Positions 52,266 to 62,208 of a stretch of 64,000 bases of DNA are shown in pieces (the stretch's first letter is position 1; each line of letters opens with the position of its first letter). A model generated the notes under the pieces. The model was not told where the DNA came from. It was given only the letters and a program-made list of their open reading frames with translations, and ran no database searches. The DNA lies in contig CANRPW010000008.1 of the NCBI GenBank assembly GCA_947632615.1, positions 1 through 64,000 on the forward strand, given 5' to 3'. A program made the translations under genes and the position numbers. This DNA is from an uncultured Clostridia bacterium. GTDB taxonomy: Bacteria > Bacillota > Clostridia > Lachnospirales > CAG-274.

Positions 52266-53666
52266 TTAAATAGGATAAACTCCCTTTTTTACATCTGCAA
52301 GGTTTGCATCTATTCCGTACTTCTGAGCCTGACGGAACTTGAAGAATTCCTCTGCGACCTGTGGGAAAAGAACATAGCTGAGTACATCCTCAGGCTGTTC
52401 CTTATATGCCTTTATAGCTTCTTCTGCTGCCGGAAGCTCAGGCTTAAGAAGGTCTGCGGGACGGCACTCTACTACCTTTTCGTCGCCGATTATCTTCTTT
52501 CTTATTTCATCTGAGATAGGTACAGGAGTTCTTCCGTACATTCCTCTTACAAGCTCCTTAGTTTCCTTAGGAACCATCTTATATCTTTCGCCCATAAGCA
52601 CGTTAAGTACAGACTGTGTACCTACTATCTGGCTTGAAGGAGTTACAAGCGGAGGATATCCCAGATCCGCTCTTACTCTTGGCACCTCTTCAAGAACCTC
52701 TCTGTACTTATCTTCAGCATTGGCATTCTTAAGCTGAGAAACAAGGTTTGAAAGCATACCGCCGGGAACTTGATAGAGAAGAGTAGCTATATCTACAGAC
52801 AATACCTTTGTATTGAGAAGACCGCTCTTAAGTGCTTCCTCACGTATAGGACGGAAGTAATCTGAAATTTCCTTAAGTAGATTTTCATCAAGACCTATTT
52901 CATAATCTGTGCCCTTGAATGCTGCATTCATAACCTCTGTTGCAGGCTGTGAAGTACCCATAGCAAAGGGGCTCATGTCTGTATCTATTATATCTGCGCC
53001 TGCTTCAACAGCCTTCATATATGTCATTGAAGCAACACCGCTTGTATAGTGGCTGTGAACCTCAAGAGGAAGGTCTACCTCAGACTTGATAGCCTTTACA
53101 AGGTCATAAGCCGACTGTGGCAGAAGAAGACCTGCCATATCCTTTATACATATAGAATCAGCGCCTATATCTCTATACTGCTTTGCAAGATTTACAAAAT
53201 ATTCTTCAGTATGCACATCGCTGAGTGTGAATGAGATGGCAAGCTGAGCGTGACCGCCTTCCTGCTTACAGTATTTAACAGCAGTCTCAAGATTTCTTGG
53301 GTCGTTAAGAGCATCGAAAATTCTTATAATGTCGATACCGTTTTCAATACTCTTTCTTACAAACATTTCAACAACATCATCGGCATAGTGACGATATCCC
53401 AATATGTTCTGACCTCTTAAAAGCATCTGAAGCTTTGTGTTTGGGGCGGCTTTACGGATCTTGCGAAGTCTTTCCCAGGGGTCCTCATTGAGAAATCTGA
53501 GACAGGAGTCAAATGTAGCTCCTCCCCAAACCTCCATAGCTCCGAAGCCTACCTTATCCATCTTTCCTACTATGGGAAGAATGTCTTTTATAGAAAGTCT
53601 TGTAGCTATAAGTGACTGTTGACCGTCACGAAGCGTACAATCACAAATTTTAACCTTTTTACTCAT
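52266..53666 (-). CDS. Oxaloacetate decarboxylase alpha / pyruvate carboxylase subunit B-type carboxyltransferase
   Basis: 466 residues, TIM-barrel carboxyltransferase (DRE-TIM family). CDCTLRDGQQSLIATRL carries the metal Asp (about residue 9-11). It also has MEVWGGATFD (about 44), LLRGQNILGYRHY (about 84), the carbamylated-Lys region SICIKDMAGLL (about 175) and EVHSHYTSG with metal His (about 205). The PYC_OADA conserved domain fills the C-terminal half. It has no fused biotin domain; the carrier is encoded separately in the same cluster. It transfers carboxyl between oxaloacetate/pyruvate and biotin. Last gene of the five-gene run. Confidence 0.93.
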   Translation of the reverse strand: MSKKVKICDCTLRDGQQSLIATRLSIKDILPIVGKMDKVGFGAMEVWGGATFDSCLRFLNEDPWERLRKIRKAAPNTKLQMLLRGQNILGYRHYADDVVEMFVRKSIENGIDIIRIFDALNDPRNLETAVKYCKQEGGHAQLAISFTLSDVHTEEYFVNLAKQYRDIGADSICIKDMAGLLLPQSAYDLVKAIKSEVDLPLEVHSHYTSGVASMTYMKAVEAGADIIDTDMSPFAMGTSQPATEVMNAAFKGTDYEIGLDENLLKEISDYFRPIREEALKSGLLNTKVLSVDIATLLYQVPGGMLSNLVSQLKNANAEDKYREVLEEVPRVRADLGYPPLVTPSSQIVGTQSVLNVLMGERYKMVPKETKELVRGMYGRTPVPISDEIRKKIIGDEKVVECRPADLLKPELPAAEEAIKAYKEQPEDVLSYVLFPQVAEEFFKFRQAQKYGIDANLADVKKGVYPI

Positions 53667-53683
53667 ATATTATTCAACCTCCA

Positions 53684-54850
53684 TTAACCAAAAAGGGCTA
53701 TGAAAATACCGGCTGCTACAGCCGAGCCGATAACACCGGCAACATTCGGACCCATAGCATGCATTAAAAGATAGTTGTTAGGATTTTCTTCCTTACCTAC
53801 ATTCTGCGCAACTCTCGCTGCCATAGGAACGGCTGAAACACCTGCCGCACCGATAAGAGGATTTATCTTTCCTCCCGAAAGCTTACACATAAGCTTGCCT
53901 AAAAGCACACCACCTGCTGTGGAAACCATAAATGCAAAAAGACCAAGCGCAAGCACCTTAAGCGTGTCCAATGTAAGGAAGGTAGCCGCATTTGTAGTAG
54001 CACCTACCGACAGACCTATACAAAGGCTTAAGATGTACATAAGAGCCTCAGAAGCGTGATGAGCTATCTTTTCGGTAACTCCGCTTACCTTAAGCAGGTT
54101 TCCAAGCATGAGCATACCAATAAGAGAAGCTGTTGAAGGAAGAATAAGTATAACAAGAATGGAAACAAGAACAGGGAATATTATTTTCTCTGTCTTAGAA
54201 ACAGGTCTTAACTGCTCCATCTTGATAGCTCTTTCCTTCTTAGTTGTAAGAAGCTTCATAATAGGCGGCTGGATTATAGGAATAAGCGCCATATATGAGT
54301 ACGCCGCAACAGCGACCGTACTGAGAATGTGAGGCGCAAGCTTTGTTGTTGTATAAATGGCTGTAGGGCCGTCCGCACCGCCGATGATACCTATAGAAGC
54401 GGCTTCGTAGGGTGACATACCCAAAAGAAGTGCGCCTAAGAAGGCTACGAATATACCAAGCTGTGCCGAAGCGCCTAAAAGCAGACTCTTGGGGTTGGCA
54501 ATAAGCGGACCAAAGTCTGTCATAACGCCTACACCAAGGAAGATGAGCGGTGGGAATATACCCAGAGCATCACCTTGATAGATATACCAAATAAGTCCAC
54601 CCACAGTTCCGTCCTTTGAAGGTTCTGCCATAAGACCTGCGCCCGGCAGGTTTGCAAGAAGCATACCAAAGGCTATGGGAAGAAGCAGAAGCGGCTCGTA
54701 TTTTTTGACGATGGCAAGATACATAAAGAAAATAGCAACTGCTATCATTATGAAATATTTATATCCGTCACCCTGAAAAAACAGCATAAAGCCTGAATCT
54801 GCAATAAGTCCCGAAAAAATTTCGTATAGACTTTGCATAAATGATGACAT
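53684..54850 (-). CDS. Na+-transporting decarboxylase beta subunit (OadB family)
   Basis: 388 residues, about ten membrane helices. The signature IGIIGGADGPTAIYTT has the Asp involved in Na+ and proton passage (about residue 163). Conserved LIPIIQPPIMKLLTTKKER, then GLSVGATTNAATFL and NPLIGAAGVSAVPMAARVAQ follow. It decarboxylates carboxybiotin and pumps Na+ outward. Strong GGAGG start. 17 bp before the alpha gene. Confidence 0.95.
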   Translation of the reverse strand: MSSFMQSLYEIFSGLIADSGFMLFFQGDGYKYFIMIAVAIFFMYLAIVKKYEPLLLLPIAFGMLLANLPGAGLMAEPSKDGTVGGLIWYIYQGDALGIFPPLIFLGVGVMTDFGPLIANPKSLLLGASAQLGIFVAFLGALLLGMSPYEAASIGIIGGADGPTAIYTTTKLAPHILSTVAVAAYSYMALIPIIQPPIMKLLTTKKERAIKMEQLRPVSKTEKIIFPVLVSILVILILPSTASLIGMLMLGNLLKVSGVTEKIAHHASEALMYILSLCIGLSVGATTNAATFLTLDTLKVLALGLFAFMVSTAGGVLLGKLMCKLSGGKINPLIGAAGVSAVPMAARVAQNVGKEENPNNYLLMHAMGPNVAGVIGSAVAAGIFIALFG

Positions 54851-54869
54851 ATTATTACCTCCGATATTA

Positions 54870-55265
54870 TTACTCGACGGTTATAAGTACATCGTCTGAG
54901 TTTACTGACTGACCCTTTGATACTACAACAGAAGTTACTTTTCCGCCTACCGGGGTTACTATTTCATTTTCCATCTTCATAGCTTCAAGAATTACTACTA
55001 CTGCGTTTTCAGCAACTGTATCGCCTACGTTTACCTTAACGTCAAGTATTGTACCTGGCATTGGCGCTTTAACAGGTGTTCCGCTGCCTGCCTTAGCTGC
55101 GGGAGCAGGTGCTGCTACCGGTGCCGGTGCAGGTGCAGGTGCCGGTGTAGGAGCAGCAGGAGCAACAGGTGCTGTAGGTGCTGCAGCTACTGAAGAACCG
55201 TCAAGCTCTTCTACCACAACATCATAAGATGAACCGTTTACTGTAACTCTAAAATTCTTTAACAT
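54870..55265 (-). CDS. Biotin carboxyl carrier protein of decarboxylase
   Basis: 131 residues. N-terminal short domain MLKNFRVTVNGSSYDVVVEEL, an Ala/Pro-rich flexible linker (about 30-62), and a C-terminal biotinyl domain. The biotin Lys is in ILEAMKMENEIV (about residue 97). It shuttles CO2 between the carboxyltransferase(s) and the beta pump. Confidence 0.95.
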   Translation of the reverse strand: MLKNFRVTVNGSSYDVVVEELDGSSVAAAPTAPVAPAAPTPAPAPAPAPVAAPAPAAKAGSGTPVKAPMPGTILDVKVNVGDTVAENAVVVILEAMKMENEIVTPVGGKVTSVVVSKGQSVNSDDVLITVE

Positions 55266-55284
55266 TATAATTACCCTCCTAATA

Positions 55285-55704
55285 TCAGATCACAATAGTG
55301 TGTTGTCTTTGTTCGTGTATAGCTTCCTTATGCCAATTAGTGGATTTTCTGAAGCTTCTTACAATAAGTTTGTCTGAAGATGTGCCAAGACTTGCAGCAA
55401 TTGCCGCTGTAATAACAGCTATAAGCTCCTTATCGTCAAAGGTCTCTGCCTTCTCGGGTTCTGCCTGGGCTGCAGGCTGAGGAGCAGGCGCCGGGACAGG
55501 TTCAGGCGCTGTCTTAACTGTTTTGCGAAGAACCTTCTTTTCGCCTCTGTGCTCTACCTTGTAAATTATACTTGCAGCTATAGAAATAACTATAGCGATA
55601 AGAGCAAGTATAATTATAACGGTGAATATACCTGTAACGGCAACAACACAACCTTCAAATATGCCGAAATTATCCGCATTTAAGGCTAATAAACATAATT
55701 TCAT
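55285..55704 (-). CDS. Decarboxylase gamma-like subunit (OadG family)
   Basis: 139 residues. One membrane helix (about residues 20-45, VVAVTGIFTVIIILALIAIVISIAASIIY), a Pro/Ala linker and a C-terminal amphipathic part (DDKELIAVITAAIAASLGTSSDKLIVRSFRKSTNWHKEA). This is typical of OadG/MmdD-type assembly subunits. It anchors the complex to the membrane. Confidence 0.88.
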   Translation of the reverse strand: MKLCLLALNADNFGIFEGCVVAVTGIFTVIIILALIAIVISIAASIIYKVEHRGEKKVLRKTVKTAPEPVPAPAPQPAAQAEPEKAETFDDKELIAVITAAIAASLGTSSDKLIVRSFRKSTNWHKEAIHEQRQHTIVI

Positions 55705-55721
55705 ATTATCACCGCCTGCCT

Positions 55722-57095
55722 TTATACACTGTTATGCTTCTTTGGAACAGTCTGAACTCTCTTAGTGTAAAGCATTTCCAAAGCTGCGATAAGATGCTTT
55801 CTTGTAGCTGCGGGTATGATGATATCATCAATATATCCCTTTTCGGCTGAAGCGTATGGTGAAGCTGCTTCGTCATAGGTTTCATCCGTGTACTGGTGCA
55901 TTATGTCTACATGACCCTTTCTGCTTAAAAGAGAAATTTGTGCTGTAGGCCAAGCAAGAACGATGTCAGCGCCAATATACTTAGAATTCATAAGCAGGAA
56001 GCTGCTGCCGATACCTCTCCTTACAATTACATTTACCTTAGGAACAGACGCTTCTGTAAGTCCCATAAGAAGATGTGATGAGAAGCTCATAAGAATGTTC
56101 TGCTGGTCTGCTGTTATCTTGTCATAATCAGCAACATCTGTAAGTGTAACTATAGGAATATTGAAAGCATCGCAGATCTTAACAAACTTGCCTGCCTTCT
56201 GTGTTCCCTTAAGACCCAGAGGACCATTGTTTGCAATAATACCGATGGTTATACCGTTTATTTTAATAAAGCAGCAGATAATTTCTTCCCCAAACTTAGG
56301 CTGTATCTCGAAATAATTATAATCATCCGCAAGGCTGCTTATGATGTAACGCATATCTATAGGTGAAGCTTCATCGGCAACTATAGAGTTAAGAGCCTCG
56401 TCTTCTCTGTTCAGGTCGGCTTCACCAATATCAACCGCTACATCCATATTGTTAAGAGGAAGAAGATCTATAAGCTTAGCTGCGCCCTTAAGGCAATCCT
56501 CCTCTGTCTTGTATGTTTTGTGAACAAGACCTGTCTTTGTTGCGTGAGTTTCGCCTGAGCCGTAGTCTTTATAGTTTAATTTTACCTCATCAGCGCCCTT
56601 TATAACGGCAGGGCTTGAAAGGAACATATTGGCATCCTGCTCCTTCATAATTCTGAAATCTGCAAGAAGAGGAATATAAGTTGCCATACCAAGGCAGTCG
56701 CCAAGTACAACGGATATCTGAGGGATCAAACCGCTGGCAAGTGAAATATTCTGAAAAAGAATACCGTACGCTTCAAGCGCCTCCTGACCGTCCTTAAGCT
56801 CAACACCTGTAGAATCAAGTATGCCTACAATAGGAGCTCCCATATTTATAGCCTTACTATATACATCTGCTATTTTCTTTGCGTGCTTTTTATTAACAGG
56901 ACCTTCCTGTGCATAAGCAAAACAAAGCTTGCCGTTTACAGCACCATAGCCCGTAACTACATTAGCTTCTTTCATAAAGCCTTCAAGCTCTACAAAGCTG
57001 TTTTCGTCGAAAAACTTTTCCAAACGGACACGCGCTGTGCTTTCTTCAGCCTTCTTAAGCTCTTTAAGATTGCTGATCTTACTGAGAGTATCCAT
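55722..57095 (-). CDS. Acyl-CoA carboxyltransferase (MmdA/12S-like subunit)
   Basis: 457 residues, crotonase-fold tandem carboxyltransferase of the methylmalonyl-CoA decarboxylase alpha / propionyl-CoA carboxylase beta family. The N half has VVTGYGAVNGKLCFAYAQEGP and an oxyanion loop region ILDSTGVELKDGQEALE. The C half has GIIANNGPLGLKGTQKAGKFVKICDAFNIPIVTLTDVADY and the second oxyanion segment GIGSSFLLMNSKYIGAD. It is about 50 residues shorter than usual MmdA (about 510), mainly at the N-terminus. First gene of the cluster, TTTGGAGG start. The acyl-CoA substrate is inferred, not proven. Confidence 0.88.
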   Translation of the reverse strand: MDTLSKISNLKELKKAEESTARVRLEKFFDENSFVELEGFMKEANVVTGYGAVNGKLCFAYAQEGPVNKKHAKKIADVYSKAINMGAPIVGILDSTGVELKDGQEALEAYGILFQNISLASGLIPQISVVLGDCLGMATYIPLLADFRIMKEQDANMFLSSPAVIKGADEVKLNYKDYGSGETHATKTGLVHKTYKTEEDCLKGAAKLIDLLPLNNMDVAVDIGEADLNREDEALNSIVADEASPIDMRYIISSLADDYNYFEIQPKFGEEIICCFIKINGITIGIIANNGPLGLKGTQKAGKFVKICDAFNIPIVTLTDVADYDKITADQQNILMSFSSHLLMGLTEASVPKVNVIVRRGIGSSFLLMNSKYIGADIVLAWPTAQISLLSRKGHVDIMHQYTDETYDEAASPYASAEKGYIDDIIIPAATRKHLIAALEMLYTKRVQTVPKKHNSV

Positions 57096-57327
57096 TGAAT
57101 TACCTCCAAAAATAAAAATTTACTCAAAATATGTTGAAATCCAATCTATTTTATTGTACTATAAATATAAAATAATACAAGTCTTAATTTATTAAGATTT
57201 ATTAAGATATATTATATTTTCCGCTTATGCCAAAACATTACATAATATTTGCCGCAGTAAGCAGAGTTTTATAAAAAACCGCATGATCGTTTATATAATA
57301 TGCCCAAAAGAAAGAAAGGGAACTAAA

Positions 57328-57936
57328 ATGAATTACATTTGTCTGGATCTTGAATTTAACGGCGCCTTTGATTTTTCAGCAGGAAAAGCCGCCGAAAGCA
57401 ATGAAGCCTGTCATCATGAAATAATACAGATAGGAGCAGTAAAGCTCGATAAGAAATATAATATTAAAGACAGCTTCAATACATATGTTAAGCCTACCAT
57501 CTACCCCAGGCTCAACCCCTTTATAGCCGACGTCATAAAAATGAAAACCGAAGACTTTAAAAACGCAGGCAGCTTTAAAATAAACTATCTTAAGTTTAAA
57601 AATTTTCTCTCGGACGGCAATAATGTTTTTGTAGTATGGGGTGAGTCTGACATACCTATTCTTTACGAAAATCTAAGCTATTATAAGCTGGTGGACGAAC
57701 CGCTGATAGTCAAATATATGAACATTCAGCCATATGTAAGCACGCTTTTAAATAAGGAAAGCGGTCAGCAAATAAGCCTCAAAAACGCCATTGATGCAAT
57801 GGGCATAGAAACTGACAACCAATATCACAACGCTCTTTACGATGCTTACTATACCGCTCAGATATTCATAAACTTAGACCCTAAACCGAACATTTTAAAG
57901 CTTTTCTGCTCAAACCATTACAAAAACCTTAAATAA
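57328..57936 (+). CDS. DEDDh 3'-5' exonuclease (DnaQ/KapD-like)
   Basis: 202 residues from the ATG at 57328 after AAAGGGAAC; an upstream in-frame ATG (57283) is less likely. ExoI CLDLEFN (Asp and Glu, residues 6-8), EIIQIGAVKLD, ExoII VVWGESDIPIL (Asp, about 98) and ExoIII YHNALYDAYYTA (His and Asp, about 170). All catalytic residues are present. Stand-alone exonuclease for RNA or DNA ends; the substrate is unknown. Confidence 0.9.
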   Translation: MNYICLDLEFNGAFDFSAGKAAESNEACHHEIIQIGAVKLDKKYNIKDSFNTYVKPTIYPRLNPFIADVIKMKTEDFKNAGSFKINYLKFKNFLSDGNNVFVVWGESDIPILYENLSYYKLVDEPLIVKYMNIQPYVSTLLNKESGQQISLKNAIDAMGIETDNQYHNALYDAYYTAQIFINLDPKPNILKLFCSNHYKNLK

Positions 57937-58106
57937 CAGGCTACCCGCAGGCGGTACGCAATTCTAAAAGACCCCGGCCGCCCACCCCTCAAATTCTTCC
58001 CGCCTGACATTTCACTTCTTTTGTTTTGGCAAGACGTAAGCTTAAGCGAACCTCGGCCGGTTGGCTAACCAAAAAAATAATACCTATTCTTCTTACAATA
58101 AATTTT
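57937..58106. other. Intergenic, GC-rich motif fragments
   Basis: Contains CCCCGGCCGCCCACCCCTC (57971-57989), a relative of the 51950 and 52013 words. No gene is seen. Confidence 0.5.
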
Positions 58107-58390
58107 CCGTGCCACATACGGCACGGCGAAAAGGGCAAAAAGCAAGGGGCAGCTGCGCTGCCCCTTGCTTTTTGCCCTCCCCCGGTCGGCATTTTCATAG
58201 GATTTCGCGTATGCGATATCCTATGAAAATGCCGAGCAGCCCCTCCGGATTTTTCCACTCATCTTCCGGGTGGCTGAGCGGAGCAAAAACAGGCGTGGGC
58301 AGGAGGACTTGTCCTCCTGCCCACGCCTGTTTTTGCTCCGCCCCGCGGGCACGCCGATCAGACCGCCTGCGGCGGTCTGATCGGCGTGCC
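58107..58390. repeat. Hairpin cassette 10 (five stems) between exonuclease and thrC
   Basis: Five palindromes. 58107-58126 is a short stem. 58133-58177 has 21-bp arms and core GGGCAGCTGCGCTGCCC as in cassette 8. 58187-58234 has 22-bp arms, one mismatch, ATCGC-type core. 58279-58340 has 30-bp perfect arms, core GGACTTGTCC. 58348-58390 has 20-bp perfect arms, core CCGCCTGCGGCGG. The genes converge. Confidence 0.95.
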
Positions 58391-58403
58391 AATCCCTGCA
58401 GGC

Positions 58404-59876
58404 TTATTTTGCTAATCTTTCTTTTATAAATTCTTCTATATTTTCTCGTTCTATGCAGAAATTGTGGAGCACAGGACGCTTATCTATGTCCTTTATAGGT
58501 GCGGGAATATTGGTTTCGCTTACCTCCGACAACGCCCTTACGGCCTCAAATGGGTCCATTCCGCTGTATTTACTGTCTATTGCAGTAAGAACATCCCTTG
58601 CAAATTTATATGGGCTTGCCGTTGACACAACAACTGCTGGGGTTTTATCATTTGTTTTCTTTAAATATTTTTTATATGCAGAATACGCCACAGCCGTATG
58701 TGTGTCAAGCACATAGCCTTCCTTCTCATATACATCTTTTATAGCCGCAAATGTCTCTTCCTCTGTGGAGTATTCGCCTACAAAGCCGCTTCCCTTTGCC
58801 GAAAAGTCATAAACTCCCTTGCTTGACAAGTTGTCCATAAGTCCCTTTACAACTTCCGTGCTTCCGCTTAAATGATAAAGCAGTCTTTCGAGGTTTGATG
58901 AAATGAGTATATCCATAGAAGGAGATGACGTAAGTATAAATTCTCTGTTTACATCATATTTTCCCGTTTCAAAAAAGTCAAAAAGCACCTTGTTTTCATT
59001 TGAAGCGCATACCAGCTTGTTTACGGGAAGTCCCATTTCTCTTGCATAATAGCCTGCAAGAATGTTTCCGAAGTTTCCCGTAGGTACAACAAAATCTATC
59101 TTATCGCCGCAGTTTATTTTTCCTGCCTTTACCATCCGGGCATAGGCATAGAAATAATACACTATCTGAGGTGCAAGCCTGCCTATATTTATAGAATTTG
59201 CAGAAGAAAATACATAGCCCTCTTCCGCAAGCTCTGCCTTAAGAGCCTTGTTTGTAAACGCCTTTTTAACAGCAGTCTGGGCATCATCAAAATTGCCCTT
59301 TATGCCTGCCACACAGGTGTTTTTGCCTTCTTGAGTTATCATCTGCATTCTCTGCACATCAGATACGCCGTCTTGTGGGAAGAATACTATTATTCCCGTG
59401 CCCTCAACGTCCGCAAAGCCTTCAAGGGCAGCCTTGCCGGTGTCGCCGCTGGTCGCTGTAAGGATCACAATAGTCCTGTCTTCGCCGTTTTTCTTTGCAG
59501 AGGTCTTAAGAAGATAGGGCAAAATAGAAAGAGCCATGTCCTTAAAGGCTATTGTCTTGCCATGAAAAAGCTCCAATACACCGCAGTCCTGTGTAAGCCT
59601 TAAGGGAGCTATCGCAGGAGTATCAAATTTCTCGTCATAGGCTCCGTTTATACATGCCTTTAATTCTTCCTCTGTAAAATCGTCCAATATAAGCTTCAAA
59701 ACCTCATATGCAAGCTCCTTATAGCTCATATCAACAATGTCCTCAAGCTTAAAATCAGCCTTGGGTATACTGCAGGGCACATAAAGTCCGCCGTCATCTG
59801 CTATACCCTTTAAAATAGCCTGAGAAGCCGTAATATAATTTTTGTCGCCTCTTGTACTTTTATAAAGTAAAGCCAT
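58404..59876 (-). CDS. thrC: Threonine synthase
   Basis: 490 residues, the long E. coli/yeast-type. Converts O-phosphohomoserine to threonine with PLP. It starts MALLYKSTRGDKNYITASQAILKGIADDGGLYVP. PLP Lys is in ELFHGKTIAFKDMALSILP (about residue 112). The phosphate-binding loop is VPTGNFGNILAGYYA (about 270) and the substrate segment LTATSGDTGKAALEG (about 145). Isolated between hairpin cassettes 10 and 11; no hom or thrB nearby. Confidence 0.96.
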   Translation of the reverse strand: MALLYKSTRGDKNYITASQAILKGIADDGGLYVPCSIPKADFKLEDIVDMSYKELAYEVLKLILDDFTEEELKACINGAYDEKFDTPAIAPLRLTQDCGVLELFHGKTIAFKDMALSILPYLLKTSAKKNGEDRTIVILTATSGDTGKAALEGFADVEGTGIIVFFPQDGVSDVQRMQMITQEGKNTCVAGIKGNFDDAQTAVKKAFTNKALKAELAEEGYVFSSANSINIGRLAPQIVYYFYAYARMVKAGKINCGDKIDFVVPTGNFGNILAGYYAREMGLPVNKLVCASNENKVLFDFFETGKYDVNREFILTSSPSMDILISSNLERLLYHLSGSTEVVKGLMDNLSSKGVYDFSAKGSGFVGEYSTEEETFAAIKDVYEKEGYVLDTHTAVAYSAYKKYLKKTNDKTPAVVVSTASPYKFARDVLTAIDSKYSGMDPFEAVRALSEVSETNIPAPIKDIDKRPVLHNFCIERENIEEFIKERLAK

Positions 59877-59946
59877 TTATATCAACCTCGTTTTATACTG
59901 ATTTCAGAAAGCAATACCGGTTATCCCCAAAGACACCGGGACCGAA

Positions 59947-60033
59947 GCGAAAAGCAGCGGCGACGTAGGAGCCGCTGCTTTTCGCCCCCCCCGGTCCCTT
60001 ATTTATTATCGTCTTGTATAAGACGATATAAAT
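59947..60033. repeat. Hairpin cassette 11 (two stems) upstream of thrC
   Basis: 59947-59985 has 15-bp perfect arms (GCGAAAAGCAGCGGC) around a 9-nt loop, inside an outer GGGACCG/CGGTCCC pair. 60002-60033 has a 14-bp AT-rich stem with two mismatches. Both neighbours are minus-strand genes. Confidence 0.9.
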
Positions 60034-60053
60034 GAGGGGGCAAATATTACTTT

Positions 60054-61421
60054 CTAATTTATAACATCTTCATAATAAGTAAAGCCATATCCATCCTCAA
60101 GGATCTTATCCGTTATAGTAGGAAGTGCCCCATAGGGTGTATAGTGCCAGTTTCTCACACCCCAGGGTGTGGTCTCTACCGATATATAGTCAAAATCTAT
60201 GCTGGGATGGAAGAAAAGCCCCACAAGGCAATCCTTGTCTTCACAACGCTGTATTCTGTCAAGCATATCATCAAGCTCATAAATATTGTTGAGATAATAT
60301 GCGGGCAGCGGCACATAAGACACATTTTTGCCCCCTACCGCCTTCTTTTCAACTATATCATCAGCCTTTAATATCCTGCCCTTCGCCTGGAACAAAACAT
60401 CATATACCGTTTCAGCCATTGCAAGGTCAGCGCCTGTTGCCCCGTAGTGAGGGAACTCAAACATAGACCCGTCATATCCTAAAAGCTCTGCTGTGGTCTT
60501 TGCAATAACAAGCCTTCTTGCCCTCTCCTCCTTGTCTAAGGCAGAAAAATATCCAAACTCATACCCGTCGGCAGAAAAATAATCGTTAAACTGATGGGTA
60601 TATCCGTGAATGATTATTTTTCCTCCCCTGTCAAGCAGATAGTCAAGGGTGTATAAAAAACTTGCCGTATATGTGTTCGTTTCCTTTGTGAAGTCAACGT
60701 CTATGCCTTCCTCGGGGTTTACATATCTCATTATCCAAGCCACATAAAAGCTCTGGTCTCGGCTCATAAGATAATCTCCCATAACCCTCAGCTTTTCAAG
60801 TCCCTCGTCGGTATATCTGGGGTTCTTGCAGTAGGCGTCGGGGGTAATGTCTTCAAGCCTTAAAAGCGCAGGCTCGGCGTTGTCATTTTCCACCGTTTCC
60901 GGCATATCCGACTCGTCGGTCTTTCTGTAATATATAAAAGCCTTGTCATTTTCAGACTCAAACCTACAGGTAAGACCCATTCCTTTTACTATTTTGTAAA
61001 ATGAAATATAGCATTTACCGTTTATTTCCTTAAAATAGGGGTTTATTTCGTCCTCGCCATAGCCCGAAAATATGAAATTATCATATATAATGCCAAACTT
61101 TTCGGAGCTTTCATCAGTAAGCCCGACTATTTTATTATATGTCTCCTCAAAGGGAACATACAGCCTGCCGTCGTAAAAGTAGGCGTCTACCTCCAACGGC
61201 TTATCTAAAAAATAGATCTTGGTAGGCGCAGGCTTTGCATCTGAGAGAAGGTAATTTCTCATTTCCTCCGTTTCTGTCAAAACAGCCTCAGACTCTTTTA
61301 CCTGTGCAATAGTCTTTACCGCTTTCCTTACCGCCGTCTTGGAGTATACCCCGCAAATACAGCACGCCGCCGCCAAAACTGCGGCACCTGCCAATATGAT
61401 CCCCTTTAAGACCTTATTCAT
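60054..61421 (-). CDS. Membrane-anchored DUF2334/polysaccharide-deacetylase-like protein
   Basis: 455 residues from the ATG at 61421, overlapping the accA stop by 8 nt with a GGGGAA site. N-terminal hydrophobic anchor (about residues 5-30), then a copper-amine-oxidase-N-like beta domain (about 60-170: [29 protein letters not shown]). A deacetylase-related barrel follows, with [10 protein letters not shown] (metal Asp, about 188), [13 protein letters not shown] (His-x3-His, about 290), FEFPHYGAT and FFHPSIDFD (about 405). Extracellular glycan modification is likely; the substrate is unknown. Coupled to acc genes, which may be accidental. Confidence 0.82.
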   Translation of the reverse strand: MNKVLKGIILAGAAVLAAACCICGVYSKTAVRKAVKTIAQVKESEAVLTETEEMRNYLLSDAKPAPTKIYFLDKPLEVDAYFYDGRLYVPFEETYNKIVGLTDESSEKFGIIYDNFIFSGYGEDEINPYFKEINGKCYISFYKIVKGMGLTCRFESENDKAFIYYRKTDESDMPETVENDNAEPALLRLEDITPDAYCKNPRYTDEGLEKLRVMGDYLMSRDQSFYVAWIMRYVNPEEGIDVDFTKETNTYTASFLYTLDYLLDRGGKIIIHGYTHQFNDYFSADGYEFGYFSALDKEERARRLVIAKTTAELLGYDGSMFEFPHYGATGADLAMAETVYDVLFQAKGRILKADDIVEKKAVGGKNVSYVPLPAYYLNNIYELDDMLDRIQRCEDKDCLVGLFFHPSIDFDYISVETTPWGVRNWHYTPYGALPTITDKILEDGYGFTYYEDVIN

Positions 61422-62208
61422 TATATTCCCCAAATCCTCTAAATCTCTTATATCTGTTTTCAACAAGCTCCTCTGTAGGAAGGCTCATAAGCGCAGGTAT
61501 TTCTGTTTCCAGATTATGCTTTATAAGGTTTGCTGTAAACTCAAAGTCTAAATGAGCGCCGCCGGGAACTTCGTCTATCACCTTTTCGATAACGCCAAGG
61601 TCATAAAGATCCTTTGCTGTTATCTTCATAATATCAGCCGCTTCCTCAGCGCGAGTGTTGTCCTTCCATAATATAGAAGCAAAGCCCTCGGGTGAAAGTA
61701 CCGCATATACAGAATTTTCAAGCATCCATACTCTGTCTGCCGTAGCAAGAGCCAAAGCTCCGCCGCTGCCGCCTTCGCCTATTATTATTGAAATAACAGG
61801 TGTCTTAAGCCTTGAAAGCTCAAAAAGATTTTTAGCTATAGCCTCGCCCTGTCCTCTTTCCTCTGCGCCTACTCCGCAGTATGCGCCGGAAGTATTTACA
61901 AAGCAAACAACAGGTCTTTTAAACTTCTCAGCCTGCTTCATAAGTCTTAAAGCCTTACGATAGCCCTCGGGATGAGCGCAGCCGAAATTTCTCTTTATGT
62001 TTTCTGCTGTATCTCTGCCCTTCTGTATGCCTATTACGGTAACGGGAATACCGTTAAACCATGCTATGCCGCCTACAACGGCGTTATCATCTGCAAAAAG
62101 TCTGTCACCGTGAAGCTCTATAAAGCCCTCAAAGCAATGATCTATATAATCAAGAGCAGTAGGTCTTGCAAGCTGTCTTGCTATTTTTACATTGTCATAC
62201 GCTCTCAC
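61414..62208 (-). CDS. accA: Acetyl-CoA carboxylase carboxyltransferase alpha subunit
   Basis: 264 residues, shorter than E. coli AccA (319) because the N-terminal helical part is missing, as in other Clostridia. Core motifs [23 protein letters not shown], then [28 protein letters not shown] and [42 protein letters not shown] are present. With AccD it moves CO2 from carboxybiotin to acetyl-CoA to form malonyl-CoA for fatty acids. ATG overlaps the accD stop by 4 bp. accB/accC are not in the window. Confidence 0.96.
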   Translation of the reverse strand: MRAYDNVKIARQLARPTALDYIDHCFEGFIELHGDRLFADDNAVVGGIAWFNGIPVTVIGIQKGRDTAENIKRNFGCAHPEGYRKALRLMKQAEKFKRPVVCFVNTSGAYCGVGAEERGQGEAIAKNLFELSRLKTPVISIIIGEGGSGGALALATADRVWMLENSVYAVLSPEGFASILWKDNTRAEEAADIMKITAKDLYDLGVIEKVIDEVPGGAHLDFEFTANLIKHNLETEIPALMSLPTEELVENRYKRFRGFGEYNE

